Part shown: piece after piece, positions 54,732-63,364 of the stretch | How positions within the stretch are numbered: position 1 is the stretch's first letter | How the letters are laid out: each line of letters starts with the position of its first letter | From: Desulfovibrio psychrotolerans | Lineage (GTDB): Bacteria; Desulfobacterota; Desulfovibrionia; Desulfovibrionales; Desulfovibrionaceae | Length of the DNA stretch: 64,000 bases | Reading direction: 5' to 3' | NCBI RefSeq assembly: GCF_013340305.1 | Contig: NZ_BLVP01000008.1 | Span: forward strand, 235,408 to 299,407 | Notes under the pieces: model-generated | Told to the model about the DNA's origin: nothing | The model's input: only the letters and a program-made list of their open reading frames with translations | Database searches by the model: none | Position numbers and translations under genes: made by a program

Positions 54732-55435
54732 TGCGTATTCTGGTCATTGATGATGAACTGCCTACCCTGAAGATGTTTGTCCTCATTCTGAACGCCATGG
54801 GGCATGAGGTGCTTACGGCGGAGTCCGGCGAACAGGGGCTGGAGGTTATGCGCGCCGAAAAGCCGCCGCTGGTGCTCACAGATATCAAAATGCCGGGCAT
54901 GGACGGCATAGAGGTGCTGCGCAAGATTAAGGAAGAGAATCAGGCAACGGAGGTTATTGTCATTACCGGGCATGGTGACATGGACCTTGCCATAAAGGCG
55001 CTTAATCTGGACGCGACCGACTTTATCAACAAGCCCGTCCGGCGCGAGGCTTTGCAGGGAGCGCTTTCCCGTGCTGAAGAACGCATGCAGCTCAAACATG
55101 ACAAGGCGGTGGCGCTGAATATTTTTCTGCGCGAGGACGCGGCGGTCATTGCCGTGCGGGGCAGCCTTTCCACCGCCTCCGAATCTGCACTCAAGGATGC
55201 CTTCCGCCATGCCAGCCGTTCCCGCGTGAACATTATTCTGGATTTTGCGGAGAACACATCCATAAACGGCGCAGCCATTGCCGTGCTGGCGGACTGTATA
55301 CGCAGCGCACGGGCAGACGGCTGCCGCATCGCCATGGCGGGGCTTTCTGACAACTTCCGGCAGGTGCTGGACGTGATGGGTATTTCGCGGCAGGTCACGG
55401 CCTTCCGCAGGCTGGAGGATGTGGTTTTTCCCTGA
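54731..55435 (+). CDS. REC-STAS response regulator
   Basis: 234 residues. Receiver domain (1-120) with D7-D8, phosphoacceptor D51 (LTDIKMPGMDG) and K103 in NKPVRRE. A STAS domain (about 130-230) resembles anti-sigma-factor antagonists. Output is therefore probably protein binding (partner switching) and not DNA binding; a Ser/Thr kinase or anti-sigma partner would be encoded elsewhere. Its ATG overlaps the kinase stop. Confidence 0.88.
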   Translation: MRILVIDDELPTLKMFVLILNAMGHEVLTAESGEQGLEVMRAEKPPLVLTDIKMPGMDGIEVLRKIKEENQATEVIVITGHGDMDLAIKALNLDATDFINKPVRREALQGALSRAEERMQLKHDKAVALNIFLREDAAVIAVRGSLSTASESALKDAFRHASRSRVNIILDFAENTSINGAAIAVLADCIRSARADGCRIAMAGLSDNFRQVLDVMGISRQVTAFRRLEDVVFP

Positions 55436-55477
55436 CGTGGCTCTTCATCACTCTTTGTCACGCTTCATCAATATCCT

Positions 55478-57427
55478 TCACTGTTCATCACAGAATTGAT
55501 CAGGGGTGGCAGGGCAGGTGGCGTTGCCTTCCTGCGTGATGCGCAGGGCGTTTTTGCCGGACTGCTTTATGGTGTACATGGCTTTGTCCGCGCAGCGCAG
55601 TACCTCGGAAACGGAACTGCCGTGGTCCGGGTACAGGCAGCCGCCGATGCTCGCCCCTATGCGCAGGGGCGTTTCCTCCCACAGATAGGGCGCGTTCAGT
55701 TCTTCCAGCAGGGTGCGCCCGGTGCGGTAGAGCGTTTCCATGTCTGCTATATCCCACAGCACCACCACGAATTCATCCCCGCCCATGCGGGCGGCAATGT
55801 CCGCCTCCCGCACGCGCCCGCGCAGGCGCTTTGCCACTTCGCGCAGCAGGGTGTCGCCCGCATCATGTCCGTAGGTATCGTTGATGGGCTTGAAGCCGTC
55901 CAGATCGATGAACAGCACTCCCAGCTTTTCGCCGGAGCGTTTTGCCTGCGCGATCATACGCTCGAAGGAGGCTTCCATCTGCGCCCGGTTATCGAGTCCG
56001 GTAAGGGGATCGGTGGACGCACGCAGCGAAAGTTCCAGCGCGGAGAGCTTCTTTTCCGTGATGTCCATGGCAATGCCCTCTAAAAAGGCGATGCGGCCCG
56101 ATATATCCGCAACACCGCGCAGGCTGAGGGCAACCCATATGGTCTGCCCGTCGCGGCGGCGAATCTGCACCTCGTGCCCCTGCAGGGAATCTGATTCGGC
56201 AAGTTGGGCCAGCATGACGGCGCGCAGTTCCGGTTGCACCCAGTGCTCGGCGGCTATGTTGTGCACTGCTGCAAGCATCTCTTCCGGCGTATCGTAGCCG
56301 TAGAGCCGCGCCATGGCGGGGTTTGCGTCCAGAAAAACGCCCTCGCTCGTGGAGGTGAATATGCCTTCCACGGCGGACATGAAGATATTGCGGTAGCGCT
56401 CCTCGGCCCTGCGCAGGGCTTCTTCCATACGCTTGCGGGCGGTGATGTCTATGACAGCACCCACAATGCCCATGATGCTGCCTGATTTGCTGAACAGGGT
56501 TTCCTTGTAGATAAGGCTTGTGCGTGGCGGCACAGTGCTCTGCCATGTGGTTTCCATGCGTATGGAGGCCTTGCCCCGGGCGTGCAGCAGGGTTCTGTCG
56601 CTCTGTTCCTGATGGGTGGCAATCTCCGCAGGGAGAATGGCCAAGGGCTGCTGCCCCACAATGGCCTCGCGGGGCAGACCGGCAAGGGTGCAGAATTCGT
56701 CGTTCACCAGCGTGAAGATGCCTTCCGTATTTCTGACGAAGACCGGAATGGGCATGGCGTCTATGACGGCCTGAAGATAGTCGCGGCTTTCCGCGATACG
56801 CTGTTCGGCCCGCTTGATGGTGGTTACGTCCTGCGCGGAGCATTCGATGAACCCTGCCTCCTGATGCAGGGTGGCGGAGACGATGGCTTCGAAGGTGGAA
56901 CCGTCGCGTCGCCGCAGGCTGACGGGAAAGGCGGAGACCTTGCCTGTTCTGAGCAGAGCGTCTGTCAGGGCTTCCCGCGCTTCGGGCTGCACGTAGGCTA
57001 GGCGCGGAATGCCGAAGGCCATAAGCTCGCGCGGGGAGGAGTAGCCCATAAGTTCTGCCCCGGTCTGGTTCACGGAGATGAACCGGTCGCCGTCCAGCGA
57101 GGTGCGGAAAATGGCCACCAGCGCCAAGTTGTACAGTTCCTTGTAACTTTCCTTGGCGGCGTGCAGTTCGCGTTGTGCCTCTTCGTTTTGCCTGAGGGTT
57201 TCGCGTAGTTTGGCGGAGATGTTTCTGTGCGTACGCAGCCGCTGCACGGTCAGCAGCAGGCCGATGATTGCCAGAAGAAGCAGCAGGGACAGGGTTATGC
57301 CCTTCGCATCCCCCTGTGCATAGAGCAGGGCATCGTCCGCCCGCGCCATTCCGGCAAGACAGGCATTGGCAGCAAGGCCGGCAGTGGCGGCAACGGGCGC
57401 AAGGCGTGGCAGATATGGGAATGGCAT
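55478..57427 (-). CDS. Membrane-bound multi-PAS diguanylate cyclase
   Basis: 649 residues. One or two N-terminal hydrophobic segments (about 10-30; LSLLLLLAIIGLLLTVQRL near 45-65). Three PAS domains (about 95-215, 220-340, 345-470). GGDEF domain (about 480-635) with intact MGGDEFVVVL and TDPLTGLDNRAQME. Produces cyclic di-GMP under unknown signals. The start at 57427 has AGAGGT upstream. Convergent with the REC-STAS gene; the shared 42-bp gap holds CTTCATCAC repeats. No EAL domain. Confidence 0.9.
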   Translation of the reverse strand: MPFPYLPRLAPVAATAGLAANACLAGMARADDALLYAQGDAKGITLSLLLLLAIIGLLLTVQRLRTHRNISAKLRETLRQNEEAQRELHAAKESYKELYNLALVAIFRTSLDGDRFISVNQTGAELMGYSSPRELMAFGIPRLAYVQPEAREALTDALLRTGKVSAFPVSLRRRDGSTFEAIVSATLHQEAGFIECSAQDVTTIKRAEQRIAESRDYLQAVIDAMPIPVFVRNTEGIFTLVNDEFCTLAGLPREAIVGQQPLAILPAEIATHQEQSDRTLLHARGKASIRMETTWQSTVPPRTSLIYKETLFSKSGSIMGIVGAVIDITARKRMEEALRRAEERYRNIFMSAVEGIFTSTSEGVFLDANPAMARLYGYDTPEEMLAAVHNIAAEHWVQPELRAVMLAQLAESDSLQGHEVQIRRRDGQTIWVALSLRGVADISGRIAFLEGIAMDITEKKLSALELSLRASTDPLTGLDNRAQMEASFERMIAQAKRSGEKLGVLFIDLDGFKPINDTYGHDAGDTLLREVAKRLRGRVREADIAARMGGDEFVVVLWDIADMETLYRTGRTLLEELNAPYLWEETPLRIGASIGGCLYPDHGSSVSEVLRCADKAMYTIKQSGKNALRITQEGNATCPATPDQFCDEQ

Positions 57428-57522
57428 GGAACCTCTGTAGGCTGGAGGTGTACGCATGCATCCTTGCAGAAACAGATGGGAATGACAATGATAGCCCAAG
57501 AGAAAGACCGGCACGCGGCGAT

Positions 57523-57555
57523 AAAAACCCGCCCTCCAAAGGCTCGAAGGGCGGG
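57523..57555 (-). terminator. Terminator of the haem operon
   Basis: Minus-strand stem CCCGCCCT/AGGGCGGG with a 12-base loop, followed by five Ts, 60 bases after the ahbA stop. Confidence 0.85.
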
Positions 57556-57614
57556 CTGCAGTAACTGTCATAGCCGTAGTAACCGTCGTAACAGTGGTAA
57601 TCGGCGGTGTTTTA

Positions 57615-58088
57615 TTATTCGTCGAGGTTGAAGTCCACCTTGATCTTATACAGCCGCTTGGCGGGCAGGTTCAGAATCTCAATGCCCGTTTTGGCGGATA
57701 TGGCATCCAGCGTGGAGCATACCGTATCCCAGTTGGGCCCGATGAAGGTGAACCAGATGTTGAAGTCGTGGTCGCGCAGGTAGTTGTGGGTTACGCCGGG
57801 GTGGCTGTTCACCTCTGCCACGAATGCGTCCATCTTTTCCGGGGGCACCTTGGCGGCGCACAGGGTGGAGCGCCAGCCCAGCCCCTTGGAGTTGAAGTTG
57901 GCCCCCATGCGGCGCACGATCTTGCGTTCCTTCATGGAGCGCACGCGGGCAAGGGCTTCTGATTCGGTAAGGCCTACCGCATCGCCTATGACTTTGTAGG
58001 GGCGGGGTTCCACCGGAAAGCCGGATTGGATGATGGTGAGAATTTTGCGGTCCAGCGCGTCGAGCGTTGCATCCGTCTGGCGGGTCAT
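57615..58088 (-). CDS. ahbA: Siroheme decarboxylase subunit (AhbA/AhbB, Lrp/AsnC-like)
   Basis: 157 residues: an Lrp/AsnC-like helix-turn-helix half (LDALDRKILTIIQSGFPVEPRPY) and a C-terminal ferredoxin-like domain with HPGVTHNYLRDHDFNIWFT. Its position next to ahbC-hemB-ahbD identifies it as a siroheme decarboxylase subunit, which with its partner removes two carboxyl groups of siroheme to give didecarboxysiroheme. Which of the two paralogues (A or B) it is remains uncertain; the other is not in this window. Start at 58088 (GAGG upstream). Confidence 0.85.
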   Translation of the reverse strand: MTRQTDATLDALDRKILTIIQSGFPVEPRPYKVIGDAVGLTESEALARVRSMKERKIVRRMGANFNSKGLGWRSTLCAAKVPPEKMDAFVAEVNSHPGVTHNYLRDHDFNIWFTFIGPNWDTVCSTLDAISAKTGIEILNLPAKRLYKIKVDFNLDE

Positions 58089-58114
58089 GGCTGCCTCGTT
58101 TGCTTGGGGTTCAA

Positions 58115-59497
58115 TCAGCCGCGCTTGCGCGGATTGTAGCTGCACAGCGGTTCTTCCGCCATGTGCGAGCCTTTCATGGAATAGCCGCGCGCACGGCAGC
58201 CGCCGCACACGTTGTGGTATTCGCACACGCCGCACTTGCCTTCATATTCTTCCTTGGTGCGGAACTGCCGGAAGGGTTCGGACGAGCGCCAGATTTCCGG
58301 GAAGGGAGTGGTGCGCACGTTGCCGCAGTCCAGCTCAAGGTAGCCGCACGGCTGCACCTGACCCACGTGCGAGATGAAGCAGAACCCCGTGCCGCCGAGG
58401 CAGCCCCTTGTGAAGGCGTCCATGCCGAAGTTTTCCGGCGTGACGGGAATGCCTTCCTCGCGCGCCCGCTGGCGCATGATGCGGTAGTAGTGGGGGGCAC
58501 ATGTGGCCTTGAGGTGCATATCGGTGGTTTTGCGGAAGTCGTAGAACCAGTTGAGCACCTCTTCGTACTCTTCTGCCGTTATGACCTCTGCGCCCATCTG
58601 GGCGGCGCGCCCGGTGGGAACCAGCAGGAAGATGTGCCACGCCGCCGCGCCGAGCGACTCGCACAACTTGAAGATATCCTTGAAGTAGGGAAGGTTCTGG
58701 CGGGTGACCGTGGTGTTTATCTGGAACTCTATGCCTGCGTCCTTCAGGTACTGGATGCCGCGCATGGAGGCCTGAAACGCGCCGGGAACGCCCCTGAAGT
58801 CGTCATGGAATTCTTCGCCGGGGCCGTCTATGGAGATGGAGCAGCGCTGAACGCCCGATTCCTTCATCATCTGCGCCGTTTCCGGCGTGATGAGGGTGCC
58901 GTTGGGCGACATGACGCAGCGCAGGCCCTTTGCCGTGGCATAGGCCACAAGCTCGTACACGTCCTTGCGCATCATGGGGTCGCCGCCGGTGAAGATGATG
59001 ATGGGGTTGCCCACCTGCGGAAAGGTATCGATAAGCGCCTTGGCTTCTTCTGTGGAGAGTTCGCCGGGGTAGGGTTCCTCGTGCGCCTCTGCACGGCAGT
59101 GCTTGCAGGCAAGGTTGCAGGAGCGGGTTACTTCCCAGGCGATGAGCTTGCAGGCGGGGGTTCCGTCTTCCAGCGTGCGGGCCTTCATGCCGGCAAGGCC
59201 GCCGGCATGGGCTGCGCCGCCCGGATGTCCTTGGGGACGCCCTTGGGGATGCCCCTGAGGATGTCCTGCGGACTGTGCACCCTGATGTCCGTCCTGATGC
59301 CCGCCGAACTGCGCCTGCGCGTGTCCCGCAAACTGGCTGGCCGCATGCCCGCCCTGCTGCCGGGCGTGGTGCCCGCCGCAGCCGCTGCCGTCCGGCCCCT
59401 TATGTTTGCCGCAGCACACGTGCTCGCGTTTCTGTTCCGCGCCCGAAGCTTCTTTGTCGTGGCCGCAGCCGCAACCGGATTCGTTCTGATCGTGCAT
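58115..59497 (-). CDS. ahbD: AhbD, radical-SAM haem synthase, with His-rich N-terminal tail
   Basis: 460 residues. The core (about 110-460) is a radical-SAM/SPASM enzyme: SAM-cluster motif C-x3-C-x2-C in SCNLACKHC, GGDPMMR, and a C-terminal cysteine array (CGVCEYHNVCGGC). It decarboxylates two propionates of iron-coproporphyrin III to give haem b. The first about 105 residues are an unusual Gly/His/Gln-rich tail with CGC, CC and HPQGHPQG repeats, which could store or sense a metal. Begins one base after hemB ends. Confidence 0.9.
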   Translation of the reverse strand: MHDQNESGCGCGHDKEASGAEQKREHVCCGKHKGPDGSGCGGHHARQQGGHAASQFAGHAQAQFGGHQDGHQGAQSAGHPQGHPQGRPQGHPGGAAHAGGLAGMKARTLEDGTPACKLIAWEVTRSCNLACKHCRAEAHEEPYPGELSTEEAKALIDTFPQVGNPIIIFTGGDPMMRKDVYELVAYATAKGLRCVMSPNGTLITPETAQMMKESGVQRCSISIDGPGEEFHDDFRGVPGAFQASMRGIQYLKDAGIEFQINTTVTRQNLPYFKDIFKLCESLGAAAWHIFLLVPTGRAAQMGAEVITAEEYEEVLNWFYDFRKTTDMHLKATCAPHYYRIMRQRAREEGIPVTPENFGMDAFTRGCLGGTGFCFISHVGQVQPCGYLELDCGNVRTTPFPEIWRSSEPFRQFRTKEEYEGKCGVCEYHNVCGGCRARGYSMKGSHMAEEPLCSYNPRKRG

Positions 59498-59498
59498 G

Positions 59499-60491
59499 TT
59501 ACTTCACCAGCCCCCGCTCAAGCAGGTCTTCGGTAAAATAGGAAATAATAATGTCCGCTCCGGCGCGCTTAATGCCCAGCAGCGATTCCAGCGCAACGGC
59601 ATCGCCGTTTACCCAGCCGTTTGCGGCGGCGGCCATGATCATGGAATACTCGCCGCTCACCTGATAGGCGGCAACGGGCAGATCAAATTCGTCCCGCACC
59701 ATGCGGATGATGTCCAGATACGGACCCGCAGGCTTTACCATGAGGAAGTCTGCCTCTTCCAGCACGTCTGCCGTTGCTTCGCGCAGGGCCTCGCGGCTGT
59801 TGGCGGGGTCCATCTGGTAGGTCTTGCGGTCGCCGAACTGCGGAGCAGACTCCGCCGCCTCGCGGAACGGACCGTAAAAGGCCGAGGCGTATTTCACCGC
59901 GTAGGACATGACGGGAACTTCCGTAAAGCCCGCTTCATCCAGTGCCTCGCGTATAGCCATGACACGCCCGTCCATCATGTCGGAAGGGGCCACGATATCC
60001 GCGCCCGCCTCGGCATGGGAAACCGCCGTGCGTGCCAGAAGCTCCAGCGTGGCGTCGTTTTCCACGGTGGCTATGCCGCGTTCCTTGCGTACCAGTCCGC
60101 AATGGCCGTGGTCGGTATATTCGCACAGGCATACGTCGGTAATCACTACCAGTTCAGGCCAGCGCTGCTTGCACAGCCGCACCGCGCGCTGCACTATGCC
60201 GTCCTGCGCGTAGCCTTCCGTGCCTGCGGGGTCTTTCTTTTTGGGAATGCCGAAGAGAATGATGCCGCGCAGGCCGTTCTTCACGGCCTTGCCGACCTGT
60301 TTTTCGAATTCCTGCAACGAAAGCTGGAACTGCCCCGGCATGGAGGAGATGGGCTTGCGGAAGGTTGCGTCCCCGGTATCCACCACGAAATACGGCATGA
60401 TGAGATCCTGCGCGCGCAGTTCGTTTTCCCTGACCATTTCGCGGAGTGCGGCGGTGCGGCGCAGACGCCGCCCACGGAAGAATTCTGCCAC
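59499..60491 (-). CDS. hemB: Porphobilinogen synthase (delta-aminolevulinate dehydratase)
   Basis: 330 residues. Condenses two 5-aminolevulinate molecules to porphobilinogen. Active-site lysines lie in [13 protein letters not shown] and [10 protein letters not shown]; the zinc-type cysteines [14 protein letters not shown] are present, indicating the Zn-dependent class. Normal length. Its place inside the ahb operon ties early and late tetrapyrrole steps together. Confidence 0.95.
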   Translation of the reverse strand: MAEFFRGRRLRRTAALREMVRENELRAQDLIMPYFVVDTGDATFRKPISSMPGQFQLSLQEFEKQVGKAVKNGLRGIILFGIPKKKDPAGTEGYAQDGIVQRAVRLCKQRWPELVVITDVCLCEYTDHGHCGLVRKERGIATVENDATLELLARTAVSHAEAGADIVAPSDMMDGRVMAIREALDEAGFTEVPVMSYAVKYASAFYGPFREAAESAPQFGDRKTYQMDPANSREALREATADVLEEADFLMVKPAGPYLDIIRMVRDEFDLPVAAYQVSGEYSMIMAAAANGWVNGDAVALESLLGIKRAGADIIISYFTEDLLERGLVK

Positions 60492-60651
60492 GTATCGGCT
60501 CCTTGGCGTGTTGGTGTTCCGGGCGGGAGTTCAGTCCGCAGGCTGCGGAACACGCAGGGGCTGTTCTGTTGTTTGCGTTCCAAAGGGCACCGGCGGGCAG
60601 GGAAGCGGATTCCTCTACCCGCCGGCGGCGCAGTGCATCGGATATACCGCC

Positions 60652-61836
60652 CTATTCGGGGCGGATTTCGTCGTCGGTAAGGTAGCAGGCGGGGTCGTGC
60701 GCCCACTCATCGCCAAAGTAGGCTTCCGCACGGGCGCGGAAGTTGCCTCCGCAGATGTTCAGGAAGCGGCAGGTGGCGCAACGGCCCTTCACGTACTGCT
60801 TCTTGTCCTTGAGCTTGGCGAGCAGTTCAATGTTCGGGTCGTCCCATATTTCCGAGAAGGGGCGCTCCAGCACGTTGCCGAACACCTTTTCCCGCCAGAA
60901 CTGGTCGGGGTGCACGGAGCCGTCCCAGCTTATGCAGCCTATACCGCGCCCGGAGCTGTTGCCTTCGTTGAACTGCAGCAGTTCAAACACTTCCGCCGCG
61001 CGCTTGGGGTCTTCCTTCAGCATGCGCATCCACACGTAGGGGCCGTCTGCGTGGTTGTCCACGGTGAGCACTTCCTTGGGGTGGCCGGCATCGTGCAGGG
61101 CGCGGGTGCGGTCCATAATCAGGTCCAGCATGACGCGGGTTTCCTGATGATCCAGGTCTTCCTTGATCAGTTCAGAGCCGCGCCCGGAATAGACCAGATG
61201 GTAGAAACAGATGCGGGGAACTTCCAGTTCCTTCACCAGATCAAAAATTTTGGGCACTTCCGGAGCATTGCGCTTGTTGATGGTGAAGCGCAGGCCCACC
61301 TTCAGGCCTTCGGCCTTACAGTTTTCAATGCCTTCCAGCGCCTTTTTGAAGGAGTTGGGCACGCCGCGGAACTTGTTGTGCACCTCTTCCATGCCGTCCA
61401 GCGAGATGCCCACGTAGGAGAGGCCCACTTCTTTCAGTTCCTTGGCCTTCTGCTTGGTGATGAGCGTGCCGTTGGTGGAGATAACAGCGCGCATGCCCTG
61501 ATCGGTGGCGAATTTCGCCAGCTCCACAAGGTCCTGCCGCACCAGCGGTTCGCCGCCGGAGAAGAGCATGACCGGTGCGCCGTACTGGGCGAGGTCGCGG
61601 ATGATTTCCTTGCCCTTTTCCGTGCTGATGGCGTCTTTGCCTTCCGGTTCCACCGCGTGGGCGTAACAGTGGACACACTTGAGATTGCAGCGCTGCGTCA
61701 TGTTCCAGACGACAACAGGCTTCTTGTCGGCGGAAAACTGGAGCAGGTGGGAGGGGAGCTTCCCGGAATGGCGACCGTAGCGCAGTGCGTCAGACGGTTC
61801 TACCTGACCACAGTAGAGTTTGGAAATACCGATCAT
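60652..61836 (-). CDS. ahbC: AhbC, 12,18-didecarboxysiroheme deacetylase (radical SAM)
   Basis: 394 residues. Starts MIGISKLYCGQVEPSDALRYG; radical-SAM motif CNLKCVHC near 49; GGEPLVR; SPASM-type C-terminal cysteines CATCRFLNICGGNFR. Removes the acetate side chains of didecarboxysiroheme to give iron-coproporphyrin III, the AhbD substrate. AAGGAG precedes the ATG at 61836. First gene of the ahbC-hemB-ahbD-ahbA operon. Related to NirJ of haem d1 synthesis, but no nir genes are here. Confidence 0.92.
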   Translation of the reverse strand: MIGISKLYCGQVEPSDALRYGRHSGKLPSHLLQFSADKKPVVVWNMTQRCNLKCVHCYAHAVEPEGKDAISTEKGKEIIRDLAQYGAPVMLFSGGEPLVRQDLVELAKFATDQGMRAVISTNGTLITKQKAKELKEVGLSYVGISLDGMEEVHNKFRGVPNSFKKALEGIENCKAEGLKVGLRFTINKRNAPEVPKIFDLVKELEVPRICFYHLVYSGRGSELIKEDLDHQETRVMLDLIMDRTRALHDAGHPKEVLTVDNHADGPYVWMRMLKEDPKRAAEVFELLQFNEGNSSGRGIGCISWDGSVHPDQFWREKVFGNVLERPFSEIWDDPNIELLAKLKDKKQYVKGRCATCRFLNICGGNFRARAEAYFGDEWAHDPACYLTDDEIRPE

Positions 61837-61956
61837 CGTAACTCCTTATACATGCTGGATGGGAGCCGCAGGTCCGGCCGCCGCGCGGACAACGCATCGG
61901 CGGCGGGCGGGCCTCCCTCCGTAAACACGGGGATGCGCGAAAAAGCCCCGTCAGGC

Positions 61957-61984
61957 AATATAACGTCTATAATGCCCTTGGCAA
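61957..61984 (-). promoter_or_regulatory. Promoter of the haem operon
   Basis: Minus-strand TTGCCA, 16-bp spacer, TATATT. Leader about 115 bases. A TATAAT at 61968-61973 on the plus strand is a possible -10 for the divergent glycosyltransferase. The remainder of 61837-62152 is GC-rich with small dyads but no gene. Confidence 0.55.
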
Positions 61985-62152
61985 GTGCGCCGCCGGGACG
62001 GGAAAATCCCGGTGGGCATGCGCGGGCCGACCGGACGGGCTTTCACCTGTACCAGACTCCGCAGGGCAGGGCAAAGGCTTTTCCCGCCCCGCGTTACGGG
62101 CGCACGGGCACATGCCCTTTTCATTCTGGGCGGTTGGCGTTACAGGGTATGC

Positions 62153-63364
62153 ATGACCGCAAATACCGTCAGAGTGCTGCATGTGGCAGGCAGCCTTGGA
62201 ACCGGAGGAACGGAAAAGGTGATGCAGCTTTTTGCCGCGCATCTGGACCGCACCCGGTTTCAGACCGCCGTGCTTGCCGCAGAGGACGGCCCGCGGGGTG
62301 CACTGCTGCGCGAGGCAGGCATTCCCACCTTTGTGGGGGCGGACGCGGGCAGGGTGCTGGAGCGGTTCGGCCCGCAGGTGGTGCATGTACACCGGGCGGG
62401 CTGGGCAGAGCCGGAGGCGCTGCGGCCCCTGCGGCTTTACCGGCGTAACGCCCTGCGTGCGGGCAGGCGGGTGGTGCTGGTGGAAACCAACGTCTTCGGC
62501 AGGCACGACCCCTCGCCGGGAGCGGCGGACATTGACGCCACACTCTTCGTTTCGCATTTCTGCGCAAGGCGGTATGCGGCGGAACACGGCATTGCCACGG
62601 TGCCGCCGCGCTACCATGTGGTCTACAATCCTGTGGATACCGACTTTTTTGCAGACCATACACCTGCACCGGAAGAGAGGGATTATGCCCGGCCTGTCAT
62701 AGGGCGTATTTCCCGGCCCGACCCCGGCAAGTGGTCGCCGCTGGCGCTGGATTTTCTGCCGCCCGTGGTGCGCGCCCTGCCGCAGTGCCGTTACCGCATC
62801 ATCGGCGGCATTGAGCAGGCGAGACGGTTTGTGACGGAAAACAATCTTGCCGACCATGTGGAATTTCTGCCGCCTGTGCTTACGGAGGCGGGTCTTGCGG
62901 CGTTTTTCAATTCCGTATCGTTGCTGGCGCACGCCAATGACGCGGGAGAGAGCTTCGGGCTGGTCATTGCGGAAGCCATGGCCTGCGGGTTGCCCGTTGT
63001 CACGCATCCGGCACGGGGTATGCGGGATAATGCCCAACTGGAACTGGTGGAGCACGGCGTAACCGGGCTGGTGGCGGACACGGCTGAGGAGTATGCGCAG
63101 GCGGTGCTGTGGCTGCTGCGGAATCCGGATGAGGCACGCCGTATGGGAAGTGCGGGCAGAGACAAGGCCCGGCGGCTGTTCCGGGTGCGCACCGTAACAG
63201 CGCAGCTTGAGGCGGTGTATTGTTCACTGCTCTTTCCGGCGGCGGGTGGCGGGCAGGCCAAGCATGCCGGGCAGGCCGGGCATGCCGGGCAGGCCGGACA
63301 GGGCGTACGGGCCTCGGACAGCAGGGAAGACGGCGCGGAGCCTTTGCGAGGGAGTGGGCTATGA
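62153..63364 (+). CDS. Glycosyltransferase family 4-like protein
   Basis: 403 residues with GT-B fold features: N-terminal VLHVAGSLGTGGTEKVMQLF, hinge RYHVVYNPVDTDFF, and the C-terminal donor site GESFGLVIAEAMACGLPVV. Likely adds sugars in envelope or capsular polysaccharide synthesis. The C-terminus carries a Gly/Gln/His-Ala repeat (18-bp DNA units CATGCCGGGCAGGCCGGG, 63251-63300) past the catalytic domain. Start at 62153; the upstream in-frame stretch lacks a ribosome-binding site. Its stop overlaps the next start by four bases (ATGA). Confidence 0.88.
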   Translation: MTANTVRVLHVAGSLGTGGTEKVMQLFAAHLDRTRFQTAVLAAEDGPRGALLREAGIPTFVGADAGRVLERFGPQVVHVHRAGWAEPEALRPLRLYRRNALRAGRRVVLVETNVFGRHDPSPGAADIDATLFVSHFCARRYAAEHGIATVPPRYHVVYNPVDTDFFADHTPAPEERDYARPVIGRISRPDPGKWSPLALDFLPPVVRALPQCRYRIIGGIEQARRFVTENNLADHVEFLPPVLTEAGLAAFFNSVSLLAHANDAGESFGLVIAEAMACGLPVVTHPARGMRDNAQLELVEHGVTGLVADTAEEYAQAVLWLLRNPDEARRMGSAGRDKARRLFRVRTVTAQLEAVYCSLLFPAAGGGQAKHAGQAGHAGQAGQGVRASDSREDGAEPLRGSGL

